A stretch of DNA of 48,623 nt from CAWHOW01 sp050013795 (lineage in GTDB: Bacteria > Bacteroidota > Bacteroidia > Bacteroidales > CG2-30-32-10), in NCBI GenBank assembly GCA_050013795.1, contig JBEKEO010000003.1:1-48623 (forward strand), read 5' to 3'. Shown here piece by piece: positions 35,461 to 44,026 of this stretch. Position 1 is the first letter of the stretch, and the number at the start of each line of letters is the position of its first letter. A program made the position numbers and the translations under genes. Under the pieces are notes generated by a model. It was not told the DNA's origin. It made no database searches and saw only the letters and a program-made list of their open reading frames with translations.

Positions 35461-35817
35461 CTCCGGTTCGTTCCAGAGATGCTCCGGTTCATTCCAGAGA
35501 CGCTCCGGTTCGTTCCAGAGACACTCCGGTTCGTTCCAGAGATGCTCCGATTCGTTCCAAAGACCCTCCGGTTCGTTCCAGAGATGCTCCGATTCGTTCC
35601 AGAGATGCTCCGGTTCGTTCCAGAGACGCTCCGGTTCGTTCCAGAGACGCTCCGGTTCGTTCCAGAGACGCTCCGGCTCGTTCCAGAGATACTCCCGTTC
35701 GTTCCAAGGACACTCCGGTTTGTTCCAGAGATACTCCGGTTCATTCCAGAGACGCTCCGGTTCATTCCAGAGACACTCCTGTTCGTTCCGAAGTAACTCT
35801 CGTTCATTCCTTACTAA
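35461..35817. repeat. Tandem array B: 17 units of 21 bp
   Basis: Units start at 35461 and then every 21 bases with no indel to 35817. The consensus is CTCCGGTTCGTTCC followed by AGAGATG or AGAGACG. The last two units are the most diverged. No spacers are present. The array is open on both strands: heptads GTNRSVS on the minus strand and LRFVPET on the plus strand, as expected for any stop-free 21-bp unit. It lies upstream of the FN3 gene's start; the 73 bases between are AT-rich. From 35818 to 36096 I see no gene, only repeat fragments. Confidence 0.95.
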
Positions 35818-35945
35818 CTAATAAGAATCAAAAATAATATATCTTTTAAAAAATAAATACTATTTATTTTTAGCGCTCGTCTTTGTGAAGATTTTTTTAT
35901 CATTGACTACTCCGCCGCTGCGGACTGCCGCTGCCATCATTTATT

Positions 35946-36087
35946 GGGCTAAAGCCCTTATATTTCGTTTTATTATTTATCCACGACCTAAAGGTCATGG
36001 CAATTCAAAATATTTTAATTTCAAGTTTCCCAATTTCAATCTTCAATCTAAAATCGTAATTCGCAAATTGACTGCCTCCTGCTTACT
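35946..36087. repeat. REP-like palindromes and interspersed repeat fragments
   Basis: GGGCTAAAGCCC (35946-35957) and CCACGACCTAAAGGTCATGG (35981-36000) are two hairpin-forming palindromes 23 bases apart. I recall this pair as a recurring element in Bacteroidota intergenic DNA. Nearby GACTGCCTCCTGCTTACT at 36070-36087 is the reverse complement of the 15.5-kb repeat, and AATTTCAAGTTTCCC-type words lie between them. No transposase gene is in the window. Confidence 0.6.
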
Positions 36088-36096
36088 ATTTCTCTT

Positions 36097-38214
36097 TTAC
36101 TTCTGTTTCTCAGGTTTTCCTATTCCCAGCGTATATTCGCCCTTTTGGAGGGTTTGCACGCTTAAGTAACCCGAGGAGGAAGTGCCTTTAATGCTGTGTT
36201 TTACCGTGTGCCAGTCGTCGGCAGTGCTGCTGCGGTAAAGCAACAGCAGCGAATCGGCTGAGGCGGCAGTGGGTAAAAGCGTTTCATCAAAATCACTCTT
36301 ATTACTGTTGTACTGAAACTTTCCGCTTGCGCTGAAACCGGCGGGAAATATCCCGTCAATCTTCCAGTAGCCATTGGGCGAAATTCGATAAATATCCTTG
36401 GCAGGTTTCTTTAAAGGGTCGGGAGCCACCCAGTTGTATTCAACGCGGAGAAAAGCGGAATCACTGGCATTCTGAACATCAAAGGCGAAAAATGATTTGG
36501 GGAAATCAGCAGCACCCGTTTCCTTAATCACTTTATACGAAGAAGTGGTGGCGCTGCTCACCTTCTCGTCAATATCAAGCATGGTGCAAATAGGGGTAAA
36601 GGGCAGATGGAACAGTTTGTTCGCGTATTGCCCTGAAAACTCAATAGTTTCGGTATATTTCTTCCAGTTCTTATCCATAAACGTAACGTCAATCTTATTC
36701 GAATTGATAAAATCCCTTTTATGATGAAGTTTCTGCCTTACATAAACCGTGTAATCGTTTCCTGTTCCTTCATGCTTCACCGAATCAATTGAGTACTGCG
36801 GGAAGCCGGGAGTTAATATCCATCCTTCGAAAAAATCATCCATATTGATACCGGTAAAAGAGGTGATAAAATCCCTTAGCTGAAAGGTGTTCATCGGCTT
36901 GAATTTAAAGGTGCTCATCCATGTTTTGATAAAGCCAAAAAACAAGGTATCGCCCAGGTAATAACGCAGGGTATGGATAACATCGGCCCCTTTTTTGTAC
37001 ACCGTGCTGCTGTAGGTAATGTTGGAAGGGATGCCGTAAACGGCATAGTAGCCATTATCGTCGAAGTGACAACTGCTTAACACCTTATAATGATTGGCCT
37101 TGATATTGGCGGCATAGCTGCTGTGCCCGTAAAGTCCCTCCCTGTATATCGATTCGCAGTATGAAGCCCAGCCTTCGTTGAGCCACATATCGGCTTCCGA
37201 AGCGCAGGTAACCAGGTCGCCAAACCAGTGGTGCGAAAGTTCGTGGGCATACAGCTCTTCAAAATCAAGCCTCCCGTCGATGCAGGTTAGCGGATACGCA
37301 ATATTGGTGGCATGCTCCATAGCCCCGTCGTAAAAAGGAACACCCACATAGCCTGCCCTTTCCCACAAATACGGGCCAAAATATTTTTCATAAATGGAGA
37401 GAATATCAAGCAAATGAGTGAATGATGCCCTGGCTTTGCCGGTGTCAGAAGCAGGAACATATATCATTACAGGGATATTGCCTTTCTTTCCTTTAAACAT
37501 ATAGTTCACGGGAACATAATTGCCCACAGCCACAGAAGCAAGATAAGTAGGAATGGGCGAATGCAGTCGCCAGTAAAATGTTTTGGTGCCATCGTGGTTA
37601 TTTGTTTCTTTCATCAGGGTGCCGTCGCATACTGCCGTCTTGGTGTCTTTCACGCGGATATAGCAATCGTAGGTGGCGCGGTCGATAAAATCGTCAAGGC
37701 AGGGAAACCATGCCCGACCATAGTTATGGGGTTCTGCCTGAAATCCTATGCCCAGGTTATAGGCATAGGCACTGTCGGCAGTAAAATAAAAGCCGCCCCA
37801 GCCCGAAGCATCCACCTGGGGCTTGCCATGATAATATATTTTAAGGGTAACCGTATCATGAATATTAATGGGAGAAAGTAACGGTATCCTTATTGAAGAA
37901 CCATTATATATGAAAGACGTGATTTTAGTACTACCCACACTAACCGAATCTACTGTCATTTTAAGCAAATCAAGAGGAATAAAGCGTATGTTATTCATCT
38001 TCGGAGTAATCTTCAGTTCGGTGTATCCTTTGATTGTTTTGTTGGAGAGTTGAACAATATCAAGATGGATGGCATAATTCACTACATGGATAGTGTCACT
38101 TTTTAATCGTTTTATCGGATTCCTCGGGGCTTTGTTATTATTAATGAATGCACTGAAAAGAAAAATGGTAACAGCAAACACCGCAATATAGGATAACTTG
38201 ATTATACGCTTCAT
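36097..38214 (-). CDS. M1 family zinc aminopeptidase
   Basis: A secreted metallopeptidase removing N-terminal residues from peptides. The signal/anchor is IIKLSYIAVFAVTIFLFSAF. The exopeptidase motif GAME is at residues 297-300, and the zinc site HELSH is at 324-328 with the third ligand E347 after 18 intervening residues (MWLNEGW). The N-terminal saddle domain carries IHLDIVQLSNKTIKGYTELK (in parts). The last 200 residues are a beta-rich extension with WHTVKHSIKG and end LGIGKPEKQK, without a recognisable T9SS sorting domain. At 705 residues it is typical of bacterial M1 enzymes that lack the ERAP-like domain IV. It is divergent from tolC. Confidence 0.94.
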   Translation of the reverse strand: MKRIIKLSYIAVFAVTIFLFSAFINNNKAPRNPIKRLKSDTIHVVNYAIHLDIVQLSNKTIKGYTELKITPKMNNIRFIPLDLLKMTVDSVSVGSTKITSFIYNGSSIRIPLLSPINIHDTVTLKIYYHGKPQVDASGWGGFYFTADSAYAYNLGIGFQAEPHNYGRAWFPCLDDFIDRATYDCYIRVKDTKTAVCDGTLMKETNNHDGTKTFYWRLHSPIPTYLASVAVGNYVPVNYMFKGKKGNIPVMIYVPASDTGKARASFTHLLDILSIYEKYFGPYLWERAGYVGVPFYDGAMEHATNIAYPLTCIDGRLDFEELYAHELSHHWFGDLVTCASEADMWLNEGWASYCESIYREGLYGHSSYAANIKANHYKVLSSCHFDDNGYYAVYGIPSNITYSSTVYKKGADVIHTLRYYLGDTLFFGFIKTWMSTFKFKPMNTFQLRDFITSFTGINMDDFFEGWILTPGFPQYSIDSVKHEGTGNDYTVYVRQKLHHKRDFINSNKIDVTFMDKNWKKYTETIEFSGQYANKLFHLPFTPICTMLDIDEKVSSATTSSYKVIKETGAADFPKSFFAFDVQNASDSAFLRVEYNWVAPDPLKKPAKDIYRISPNGYWKIDGIFPAGFSASGKFQYNSNKSDFDETLLPTAASADSLLLLYRSSTADDWHTVKHSIKGTSSSGYLSVQTLQKGEYTLGIGKPEKQK

Positions 38215-38227
38215 AAATACTTTTTTA

Positions 38228-38235
38228 CAAAAATA
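38228..38235 (-). promoter_or_regulatory. -7 element of the M1 aminopeptidase promoter
   Basis: The minus strand reads TATTTTTG, a perfect TAnnTTTG match, 13 bases before ATG 38214. The leader would be only about seven bases. Confidence 0.45.
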
Positions 38236-38262
38236 CTTAATACCATGAAGATTTATATATTG

Positions 38263-38293
38263 TTGCCTTATTTGTTAATAACTGATATATTTG
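38263..38293 (+). promoter_or_regulatory. Promoter of tolC-hlyD-tsaB
   Basis: TTG at 38263-38265 and TATATTTG at 38286-38293 are 20 bases apart and match the Bacteroidota consensus. The -7 box falls downstream of ATG 38245, so translation must begin at 38317. Confidence 0.62.
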
Positions 38294-38316
38294 CATTCGA
38301 TTATATTAGTTTCTCC

Positions 38317-39765
38317 ATGAAAAGATTTATTATCATATTGTCTTTTGCCGTCCTTCCCTTAGTTTTCATACAAGCTCAGACTGCCTCAAAGCAAAGTGCT
38401 AAAGTATGGTCGCTGCACGACTGCATTGATTACGCCCTTGCCAATAACATACAGGTGAAACAGCAGCAATTAAGCGAGCAGGTGGCTAAAATAAATCTTC
38501 TTCAAAGCAATTTAAGCTTGTTTCCCGGAATAGAAGCCGATGCTTCGCATGGATATAACTATGGCAGAACCATTGATATGTTCACCAACCAGTTTGCGAC
38601 AAGTACAGTGCAGTCGGATAATTTTTATCTGAGCAGCAGTGTTACGATTTTCGATGGCTTTCAGCTATTAAATACAATCAAGCAGAACAGGATCAACCTG
38701 CAGGCAAGCCAGTACGACCTTGACAAGATGATGAATGATATTTCGCTGAACATTGCTACTGCTTATCTGCAGATACTGTATAATATAGAAATGCTTAACA
38801 ATGCCCAGAACCAGCTTGATGTAACCAAACAGCAGGTGGACAGGACAAAGAAACTTGTGGATGCCGGGACAGCAGCAAAAGGCGACTTGCTGACACTGGA
38901 AGCGCAGGCTGCATCCGAAGACCTGAATGTGGTTACGGCGCAAAACACCCTCAATATTTCTTACCTGTCGTTATCACAAATGCTTAACCTTGCTTCGCCC
39001 GACAGTTTTAAAATTGCCATCCCCAAAATTGATGTGCCACTCGAATCTTCAGTGCTTTTAACCCCTGAACAGGTTTTTGCATATGCCATGAACACTCAGC
39101 CCGAAATTAAAAGCGCCGAACTGAAAGTGCAAAGTTCCGAAGTGGGTTTATCCATTGCCCGCGGCATGAGAAGTCCCATTATTTCATTGCGCGGTTCTCT
39201 GGGCACAGGGTTCTCAGGCAACAGCAAGCAAATGAAAGGCACTCCTTCTTATTCGGGTTTGGATACTATCGGATACACATTTCAGGCCACTCCCATTCCG
39301 GTGGTGCAGCCACAGTTTGCCTATCAAACGGAAACAGTACCTTTCAAGGACCAGATAAAGGACAACTATAATAAATCCATCAGCCTTAATCTTAGTATGC
39401 CCATTTTCAGCGGATGGAAGGCAAATGCAACCATTAGCAAAGCAAAGATAGCCATACAGAATGCGGAATACACACTTCAGACCACGAAGAACACATTATT
39501 CCAGAGCATACAGCAGGCTTATGCCGATGCAACGGCTGCACGCAATAAATACCAATCTTCGCAGAAATCAGTGGATGCCATGAAAGAATCTTTCAAATAT
39601 TCGGAACAGAGATACAATGTGGGCCTTGTAAATTCCGTGGATTACGATGATGCCAAGAATAAGCTTGCAGTGGCCGAATCTAATCTTTTGCAGGCAAAGT
39701 ATGAATATGTGTTCCGGTTGAAGATCCTTGATTTCTACATGGGTAAACCAATTGAATTAAAATAA
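38317..39765 (+). CDS. tolC: TolC family outer-membrane efflux protein
   Basis: TolC-type trimers form the outer-membrane channel of tripartite export systems. I use ATG 38317 because it opens the signal peptide RFIIILSFAVLPLVFIQAQ and lies after a good promoter; the ATG at 38245 is upstream of the -7 box. The mature protein has the two-repeat OEP helix-strand pattern: SLHDCIDYALANNIQVKQQQ, then STVQSDNFYLSSSVTIFDGF and later INLNLS-like SISLNLSMPIFSGW. The final part includes YNVGLVNSVDYDDAKNKL. At 483 residues the length is normal. hlyD follows 21 bases after its stop. Confidence 0.92.
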   Translation: MKRFIIILSFAVLPLVFIQAQTASKQSAKVWSLHDCIDYALANNIQVKQQQLSEQVAKINLLQSNLSLFPGIEADASHGYNYGRTIDMFTNQFATSTVQSDNFYLSSSVTIFDGFQLLNTIKQNRINLQASQYDLDKMMNDISLNIATAYLQILYNIEMLNNAQNQLDVTKQQVDRTKKLVDAGTAAKGDLLTLEAQAASEDLNVVTAQNTLNISYLSLSQMLNLASPDSFKIAIPKIDVPLESSVLLTPEQVFAYAMNTQPEIKSAELKVQSSEVGLSIARGMRSPIISLRGSLGTGFSGNSKQMKGTPSYSGLDTIGYTFQATPIPVVQPQFAYQTETVPFKDQIKDNYNKSISLNLSMPIFSGWKANATISKAKIAIQNAEYTLQTTKNTLFQSIQQAYADATAARNKYQSSQKSVDAMKESFKYSEQRYNVGLVNSVDYDDAKNKLAVAESNLLQAKYEYVFRLKILDFYMGKPIELK

Positions 39766-39786
39766 ACGCATTTAATTTTCTGAAAT

Positions 39787-41199
39787 ATGAAGAAGAGGAA
39801 AAAGTTAATACGATATCTGCTCATTGCCCTGGGAGCGCTGCTGATTGTTGTTATTGTTGGAAAGAAGTCCGGCTGGATAGGAAAGAAAGACGAAACGAAA
39901 GTTAGCACAGACTTTGTTTCAAAGAAGACCATCATTGAAACCGTTTCAGCTAATGGTAAGATACAACCAGTAGTGGAAGTAAAGATAAGCCCAGATGTTT
40001 CCGGTGAGATCATGGAACTTGATGTAAAAGAAGGAAACCACGTAAAAAAAGGAGACCTGCTGGCAAAGATCAACCCTGACTCATACAAATCAAATAAGGA
40101 CAGAATGGTGGCTGCGTTGAATACATCAAAAGCACAGCTGGCAAATTCAAAAGCTACACTATCCACATTCCAATCGCAACTGGTAAATGCAGAAGCTTCA
40201 TTTAACAGGAATAAAACATTATATGCATCCGGAACAATTTCCGCATCGGAATGGGATGCCGCACAGGCATCGTACAATGTTGCGGTGGCCAATGTTGAAG
40301 GCGGTAAAGAAAGCGTAAAAGCCGCCGAATTCAATGTTGTCAGCGCTGAAGCTTCGCTTAAGGAAGCGGATGACGAACTTGTCAAGACCTCGGTTTATGC
40401 GCCTGTTAGTGGTACCATTTCTTTGCTTAGCGTAGAAAAGGGAGAAAGAGTAGTAGGAACATCGCAATTTACGGGTACAGAAATGATGAGGATTGCCAAC
40501 CTGAATGAAATGGAAGTGAACGTTAGCGTAAATGAGAATGATATTGTTCGGGTGAAGATTGGCGACACAGCAAGTATTGAAGTTGATGCTTACCTGAAAA
40601 GGAAATTTAAAGGAATCGTAACGGAAATATCAAACTCAGCTAATAATACAACATCAACAGCAGCAACATCTATTGACCAGGTCACCAATTTTGATGTGAA
40701 GGTTAGAATATTAAGGGAATCATATTTGGATCTGCTTTCAAAGACAGATACCAGTTCATCTCCTTTTCGTCCGGGCATGTCAGCCACTGTTGACATTCAA
40801 ACCAAAACCGTTTTTAATGTTTTAGCTGTTCCGATACAGGCGGTAACATCAAGGGAAGACACATCCTCAGCAAATGCCAAAAAGAATGCTGTTAAAAAGA
40901 AAGAAGATGCTCCTCCCCCTTCCGGCCCCGGTGACAATGGCCCTGTAATCACTAAAAAAGATCTGCAAAAAGGAGGTGAAACTGTTGAATTTGTTTTTAT
41001 TTACAATGATGGCATTGTTAAGAAACAAAAAGTCAAAACAGGCATACAGGATAATACATACATCGAGATATTGGAAGGATTAACAGAAAAACAGGAAGTG
41101 GTGGTTGCTCCTTATAAGGCGGTTTCAAAACTACTTAATGACGGAGACAAAGTGAAGAAGGTTGATAAAAAGGATCTGTTTGCCGAAGGGGGAAATTAA
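39787..41199 (+). CDS. HlyD/MacA-type periplasmic adaptor of an efflux system
   Basis: The adaptor links an inner-membrane pump to TolC. A single membrane helix is at residues 9-25 (YLLIALGALLIVVIVG). The lipoyl/barrel-sandwich half motif is KISPDVSGEIMELDVKEGN, the helical hairpin spans roughly residues 100-190, and the return half is VYAPVSGTISLLSVEKGERV. Beta-barrel and membrane-proximal domains follow (RPGMSATVDIQTK; VFIYNDGIVKKQKVKTG). A low-complexity Lys/Pro insert (around residues 360-395, KKNAVKKKEDAPPPSGPGDN) interrupts the membrane-proximal region. The partner pump (MacB-type ABC or RND protein) is not in the window. It probably shares a transcript with tolC and tsaB. Confidence 0.93.
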   Translation: MKKRKKLIRYLLIALGALLIVVIVGKKSGWIGKKDETKVSTDFVSKKTIIETVSANGKIQPVVEVKISPDVSGEIMELDVKEGNHVKKGDLLAKINPDSYKSNKDRMVAALNTSKAQLANSKATLSTFQSQLVNAEASFNRNKTLYASGTISASEWDAAQASYNVAVANVEGGKESVKAAEFNVVSAEASLKEADDELVKTSVYAPVSGTISLLSVEKGERVVGTSQFTGTEMMRIANLNEMEVNVSVNENDIVRVKIGDTASIEVDAYLKRKFKGIVTEISNSANNTTSTAATSIDQVTNFDVKVRILRESYLDLLSKTDTSSSPFRPGMSATVDIQTKTVFNVLAVPIQAVTSREDTSSANAKKNAVKKKEDAPPPSGPGDNGPVITKKDLQKGGETVEFVFIYNDGIVKKQKVKTGIQDNTYIEILEGLTEKQEVVVAPYKAVSKLLNDGDKVKKVDKKDLFAEGGN

Positions 41200-41229
41200 T
41201 CTTTTTCAATTTTCGCAAGAAGCCCTGCC

Positions 41230-41955
41230 ATGTCCTATATTCTCTTCTTAGAAACAGCAACAAAAATTTGTTCAGTTGCAGTGGCTAATAATGAAACTCT
41301 TATTTCTCTTAAAGAGACTTCCGTTGTTAATTCACACTCTTCTCTGATAACCCTATATGCAGAAGAAGTAATAAAAGAAGCAAAAATTGAATTCAGTGAT
41401 CTTGCTACAGTTTGTGTCAGCATGGGCCCGGGCAGCTATACCGGTTTACGTATAGGAGTTTCAACTGCAAAGGGCTTTTGTTATGCCTTGAACATCCCGT
41501 TAATTGCAGTAAACACATTACAATCAATGGCGAAACTATATTCAATTGAGCATCCTGAATTAAAAAAAGATACTCTGCTTTGCCCCATGATAGATGCCAG
41601 ACGGATGGAAGTGTTTACGGCATTTTTTGATAAGCAGGCATCATTCATCAGAGAAACAAAAGCCGATATTATTAATGAAGAATCATATTCTGATATTCTT
41701 TCGAAAAACAAAGTCATTTTCTTTGGTGATGGCGCTGAAAAATGCAGGCAATTCCTGTCACAAAATTCCAATAGCCAGTTTGATGATACATTTTTGGTTT
41801 CTGCAAAAGGGATGATATCATTAGCATTTCAGAAGTTTCAGAATAAACAATTTGAAAATACAGCTTACTTCGAGCCTTATTATTTAAAAGATTTTGTTGC
41901 TACCATCCCCAGGAAATTAACGGATACAATAAAAGCCAGGAAAACTGGCATGTAA
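41230..41955 (+). CDS. tsaB: tRNA threonylcarbamoyladenosine biosynthesis protein TsaB
   Basis: TsaB is the non-catalytic ASKHA-fold partner of TsaD in making t6A37 on ANN-decoding tRNAs. The 241-residue protein has the N-terminal ILFLETATKICSVAVANN, the block HSSLITLYAEEVIKEAK, and the family signature VSMGPGSYTGLRIGVSTAKG. The C-terminal half is shorter and less conserved, as usual (PMIDARRMEVFTAFFD). The gene starts 30 bases after the adaptor gene and ends just before a terminator, so it is the last gene of that transcript. Confidence 0.94.
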   Translation: MSYILFLETATKICSVAVANNETLISLKETSVVNSHSSLITLYAEEVIKEAKIEFSDLATVCVSMGPGSYTGLRIGVSTAKGFCYALNIPLIAVNTLQSMAKLYSIEHPELKKDTLLCPMIDARRMEVFTAFFDKQASFIRETKADIINEESYSDILSKNKVIFFGDGAEKCRQFLSQNSNSQFDDTFLVSAKGMISLAFQKFQNKQFENTAYFEPYYLKDFVATIPRKLTDTIKARKTGM

Positions 41956-41982
41956 ATATCATTACAACAAAACCAGGCATAA

Positions 41983-42011
41983 AAAAAGCGGCATGAATCT
42001 GCCGCTTTTTC
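41983..42011 (+). terminator. Intrinsic terminator after tsaB
   Basis: AAAAAGCGGCA pairs with TGCCGCTTTTT around TGAATC, with an A-run on one side and a T-run on the other. It can also end the converging lipoprotein gene at 42026. Confidence 0.92.
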
Positions 42012-42025
42012 GGTTAACAATACAA

Positions 42026-42967
42026 TTAGGGAATTGAAAGATATATAGTGCCTGAATTAGTTTTTACTACCCAATCTAATTTGTAATTTTCAGCGCAGCT
42101 TCCATATGATACTAATACATCACTGCTGTTATAACCAAAAGTAATAGTTGCACTTTTGGGCACACTGGGTATCTGATAAACTATTTGCCCCCAGATTGGA
42201 TCCCCGCTACAAATTTCACTATAAAGTATAGGCGTGTTAATTTGAGTATAAAAAGCTTCACCTTTTCTGTTTGTGCCATATTCTTCAAGGTTGTTGTATC
42301 CGGCTGCAGATCCAAAACCACTGACGGTTGCAGTAAGCGCATATGGTAGAGTACCGCCCCATATTATTTGCCTTGAAATATTCCATATTCTCTGAGTGCC
42401 ATCATCAAATGTTATCTGCATTGCACCGGTAATTGTATATGTTATAGTTGTTGAACCATTTAGGTTTTTTATTAGGCCGCCGGAAACGTTTGTCCACGTC
42501 CTAGTGCCATTGAAAGTAAAGGTTTTCCCTGTTGAGATCTTTTCGACAGATAAATTTAAATATCGATAAGTAACTTCACAACCGGCATCCTTCCATGGGA
42601 CTAAAAGCGGTTTTGTTATGATAACCGTACCTGTTCTCTTAAAATTGCCTCCTGTATTATATCCGTCATAGTATAAAGAAATTCGAAGAGTATCATTCAG
42701 AGCCCCAATAGTATCAATTGTAATTGTGCAACTATTAATAGTAGTATCTATTGATTTACTTGATGTCGATGATAAAACGCTATTTGCATCATTTGTAATT
42801 TCATCATCGCTTGCCTGAACCTGGGCATCATCTTTAGAAAGTTGCAGCAAAGACGATGTGTCAGGATTTTGAATAGGTTTTGTTCTATCTTTTTTGCATC
42901 CTGTAATATTAATTCCAACCACTACTATAAGGATTGTAATCAGTTTTAATACATTTTGTGCTTTCAT
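42026..42967 (-). CDS. Lipoprotein of unknown function
   Basis: A 313-residue lipoprotein with signal LKLITILIVVVGINITGC. After an Asp/Ser-rich linker of about 60 residues (KDDAQVQASDDEITNDANSV), a beta-rich domain has SCTITIDTIGALNDTLRISL, GTVIITKPLLVPWKDAGCEV and RYLNLSVEKISTGKTFTFNG. It ends with GSCAENYKLDWVVKTNSGT. I recognise it as a conserved Bacteroidota hypothetical lipoprotein but know no function. It is alone, separated by 245 bp of AT-rich sequence from the DUF4249 gene, in which I see no other gene. Confidence 0.7.
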   Translation of the reverse strand: MKAQNVLKLITILIVVVGINITGCKKDRTKPIQNPDTSSLLQLSKDDAQVQASDDEITNDANSVLSSTSSKSIDTTINSCTITIDTIGALNDTLRISLYYDGYNTGGNFKRTGTVIITKPLLVPWKDAGCEVTYRYLNLSVEKISTGKTFTFNGTRTWTNVSGGLIKNLNGSTTITYTITGAMQITFDDGTQRIWNISRQIIWGGTLPYALTATVSGFGSAAGYNNLEEYGTNRKGEAFYTQINTPILYSEICSGDPIWGQIVYQIPSVPKSATITFGYNSSDVLVSYGSCAENYKLDWVVKTNSGTIYLSIP

Positions 42968-43213
42968 TATATTTAGTTTTAAACCGTTATATTTTATCTT
43001 TCAATGATTATACACATAAAATCAGTTATACCCTGATAAGAAAACTATTTTTTAATAACTTGCTTTCGTTCCTTATCAAGGCCAACCTGTCACAATTTCT
43101 TCTAAATTATTGATCATCAATAATCGTATTGGAAAAAATTGCTTGTTAAGTCTTGAATATTACATTAAATTCATTTAATAGCTCAGTAAATTCATTAACT
43201 TTATCCGTGCTTA

Positions 43214-44026
43214 TCAGCGAATTACTTTTTGTTGTATAATTCTAACGCCGCATGTGGCAAAAAAGCCAACAGCCCCATTACTTAAATTAGTAGGCAAATT
43301 TGCATGTTCTGTATCAAAAAGCCCTCCCTGCCATGTTGTTTCTAATAATAAAGCCCTGATATATTGAGCATATGCCAATGTTAGTGAATACCTTTTTATT
43401 GTAATAACCGTGCCGACAGGAAAAGAAACAGATTGCGTGTTGGGAGGGAATAATTCGCTCTCATCAATAGTTGGTAAAGTATAATATAATAACCTTGCAG
43501 AAGAATCAGGAGTCAATAACTGTTTGTGATTTTTGGACCAGTCAATGAGAATTTCATACATCGCATAATTTACAGCATCATAATTGTTGCCAGTACTGAT
43601 ATGATAAAGTGAATCATTTTTATCAGGGACAATTGAATCAGTTTGCGGATAAATACCCGGCAGCATAGTTGTTGTTGCAGTATAATTTTTATTATTATAT
43701 TTTATAGATAACGTATAATTTTCCCCCGGTTTACGTACAGAATCATTAGTCGTTTGATAAATACCTGAATTGGCAGGATTTTCCTCCATTGGATATGAGC
43801 CATCTTCATTGCTGACAATCACTGTTGCACCTGTAACAGGCGTTGGAATTGCATTTAATTTGGTAACGGGAAAACTTAACTTAATACTTTGTGTTGTATC
43901 CTGATCCGTGATAATGCCATCAACAATAATAAGATTAGTATCTCCGTTTTGTAAAAGCCAGTCAACCTTTTTTTCGCAACTAGAAAGTAAAATAATAATG
44001 ATGATATAAAATATTGTTTTTTTCAT
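43214..44026 (-). CDS. DUF4249 family lipoprotein
   Basis: The 270-residue protein opens with IFYIIIIILLSSC, a lipoprotein signal, and DWLLQNGDTNLIIVDGIITD, the DUF4249 opening. IPTPVTGATVIVSNEDGS and GENYTLSIKYNNKNYTA are further family blocks. DUF4249 lipoproteins occur downstream of TonB-dependent receptors in Bacteroidota and probably form a surface partner of the receptor. Here the gene's ATG overlaps the receptor's stop by four bases (ATGA), the strongest evidence of translational coupling in this unit. Confidence 0.9.
   Translation of the reverse strand: MKKTIFYIIIIILLSSCEKKVDWLLQNGDTNLIIVDGIITDQDTTQSIKLSFPVTKLNAIPTPVTGATVIVSNEDGSYPMEENPANSGIYQTTNDSVRKPGENYTLSIKYNNKNYTATTTMLPGIYPQTDSIVPDKNDSLYHISTGNNYDAVNYAMYEILIDWSKNHKQLLTPDSSARLLYYTLPTIDESELFPPNTQSVSFPVGTVITIKRYSLTLAYAQYIRALLLETTWQGGLFDTEHANLPTNLSNGAVGFFATCGVRIIQQKVIR

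Noticed and set aside
35391..35807. Reading frames of 120-138 residues on both strands over array B
   Set aside because: Both strands being open follows from the unit sequence; the heptads GTNRSVS and LRFVPET have no shared chemistry or family pattern.
34600..35820. Diversity-generating retroelement or integron cassette
   Set aside because: No reverse transcriptase, integrase, template-repeat pair with adenine-specific changes or attC-like site is seen; the 21-bp units vary at all kinds of bases.
39735..40385. 216-residue Ser/Ala-rich frame antisense to the adaptor gene
   Set aside because: It mirrors the codon pattern of the adaptor gene and has no motif; such frames are common opposite Lys/Glu/Ala-rich genes.
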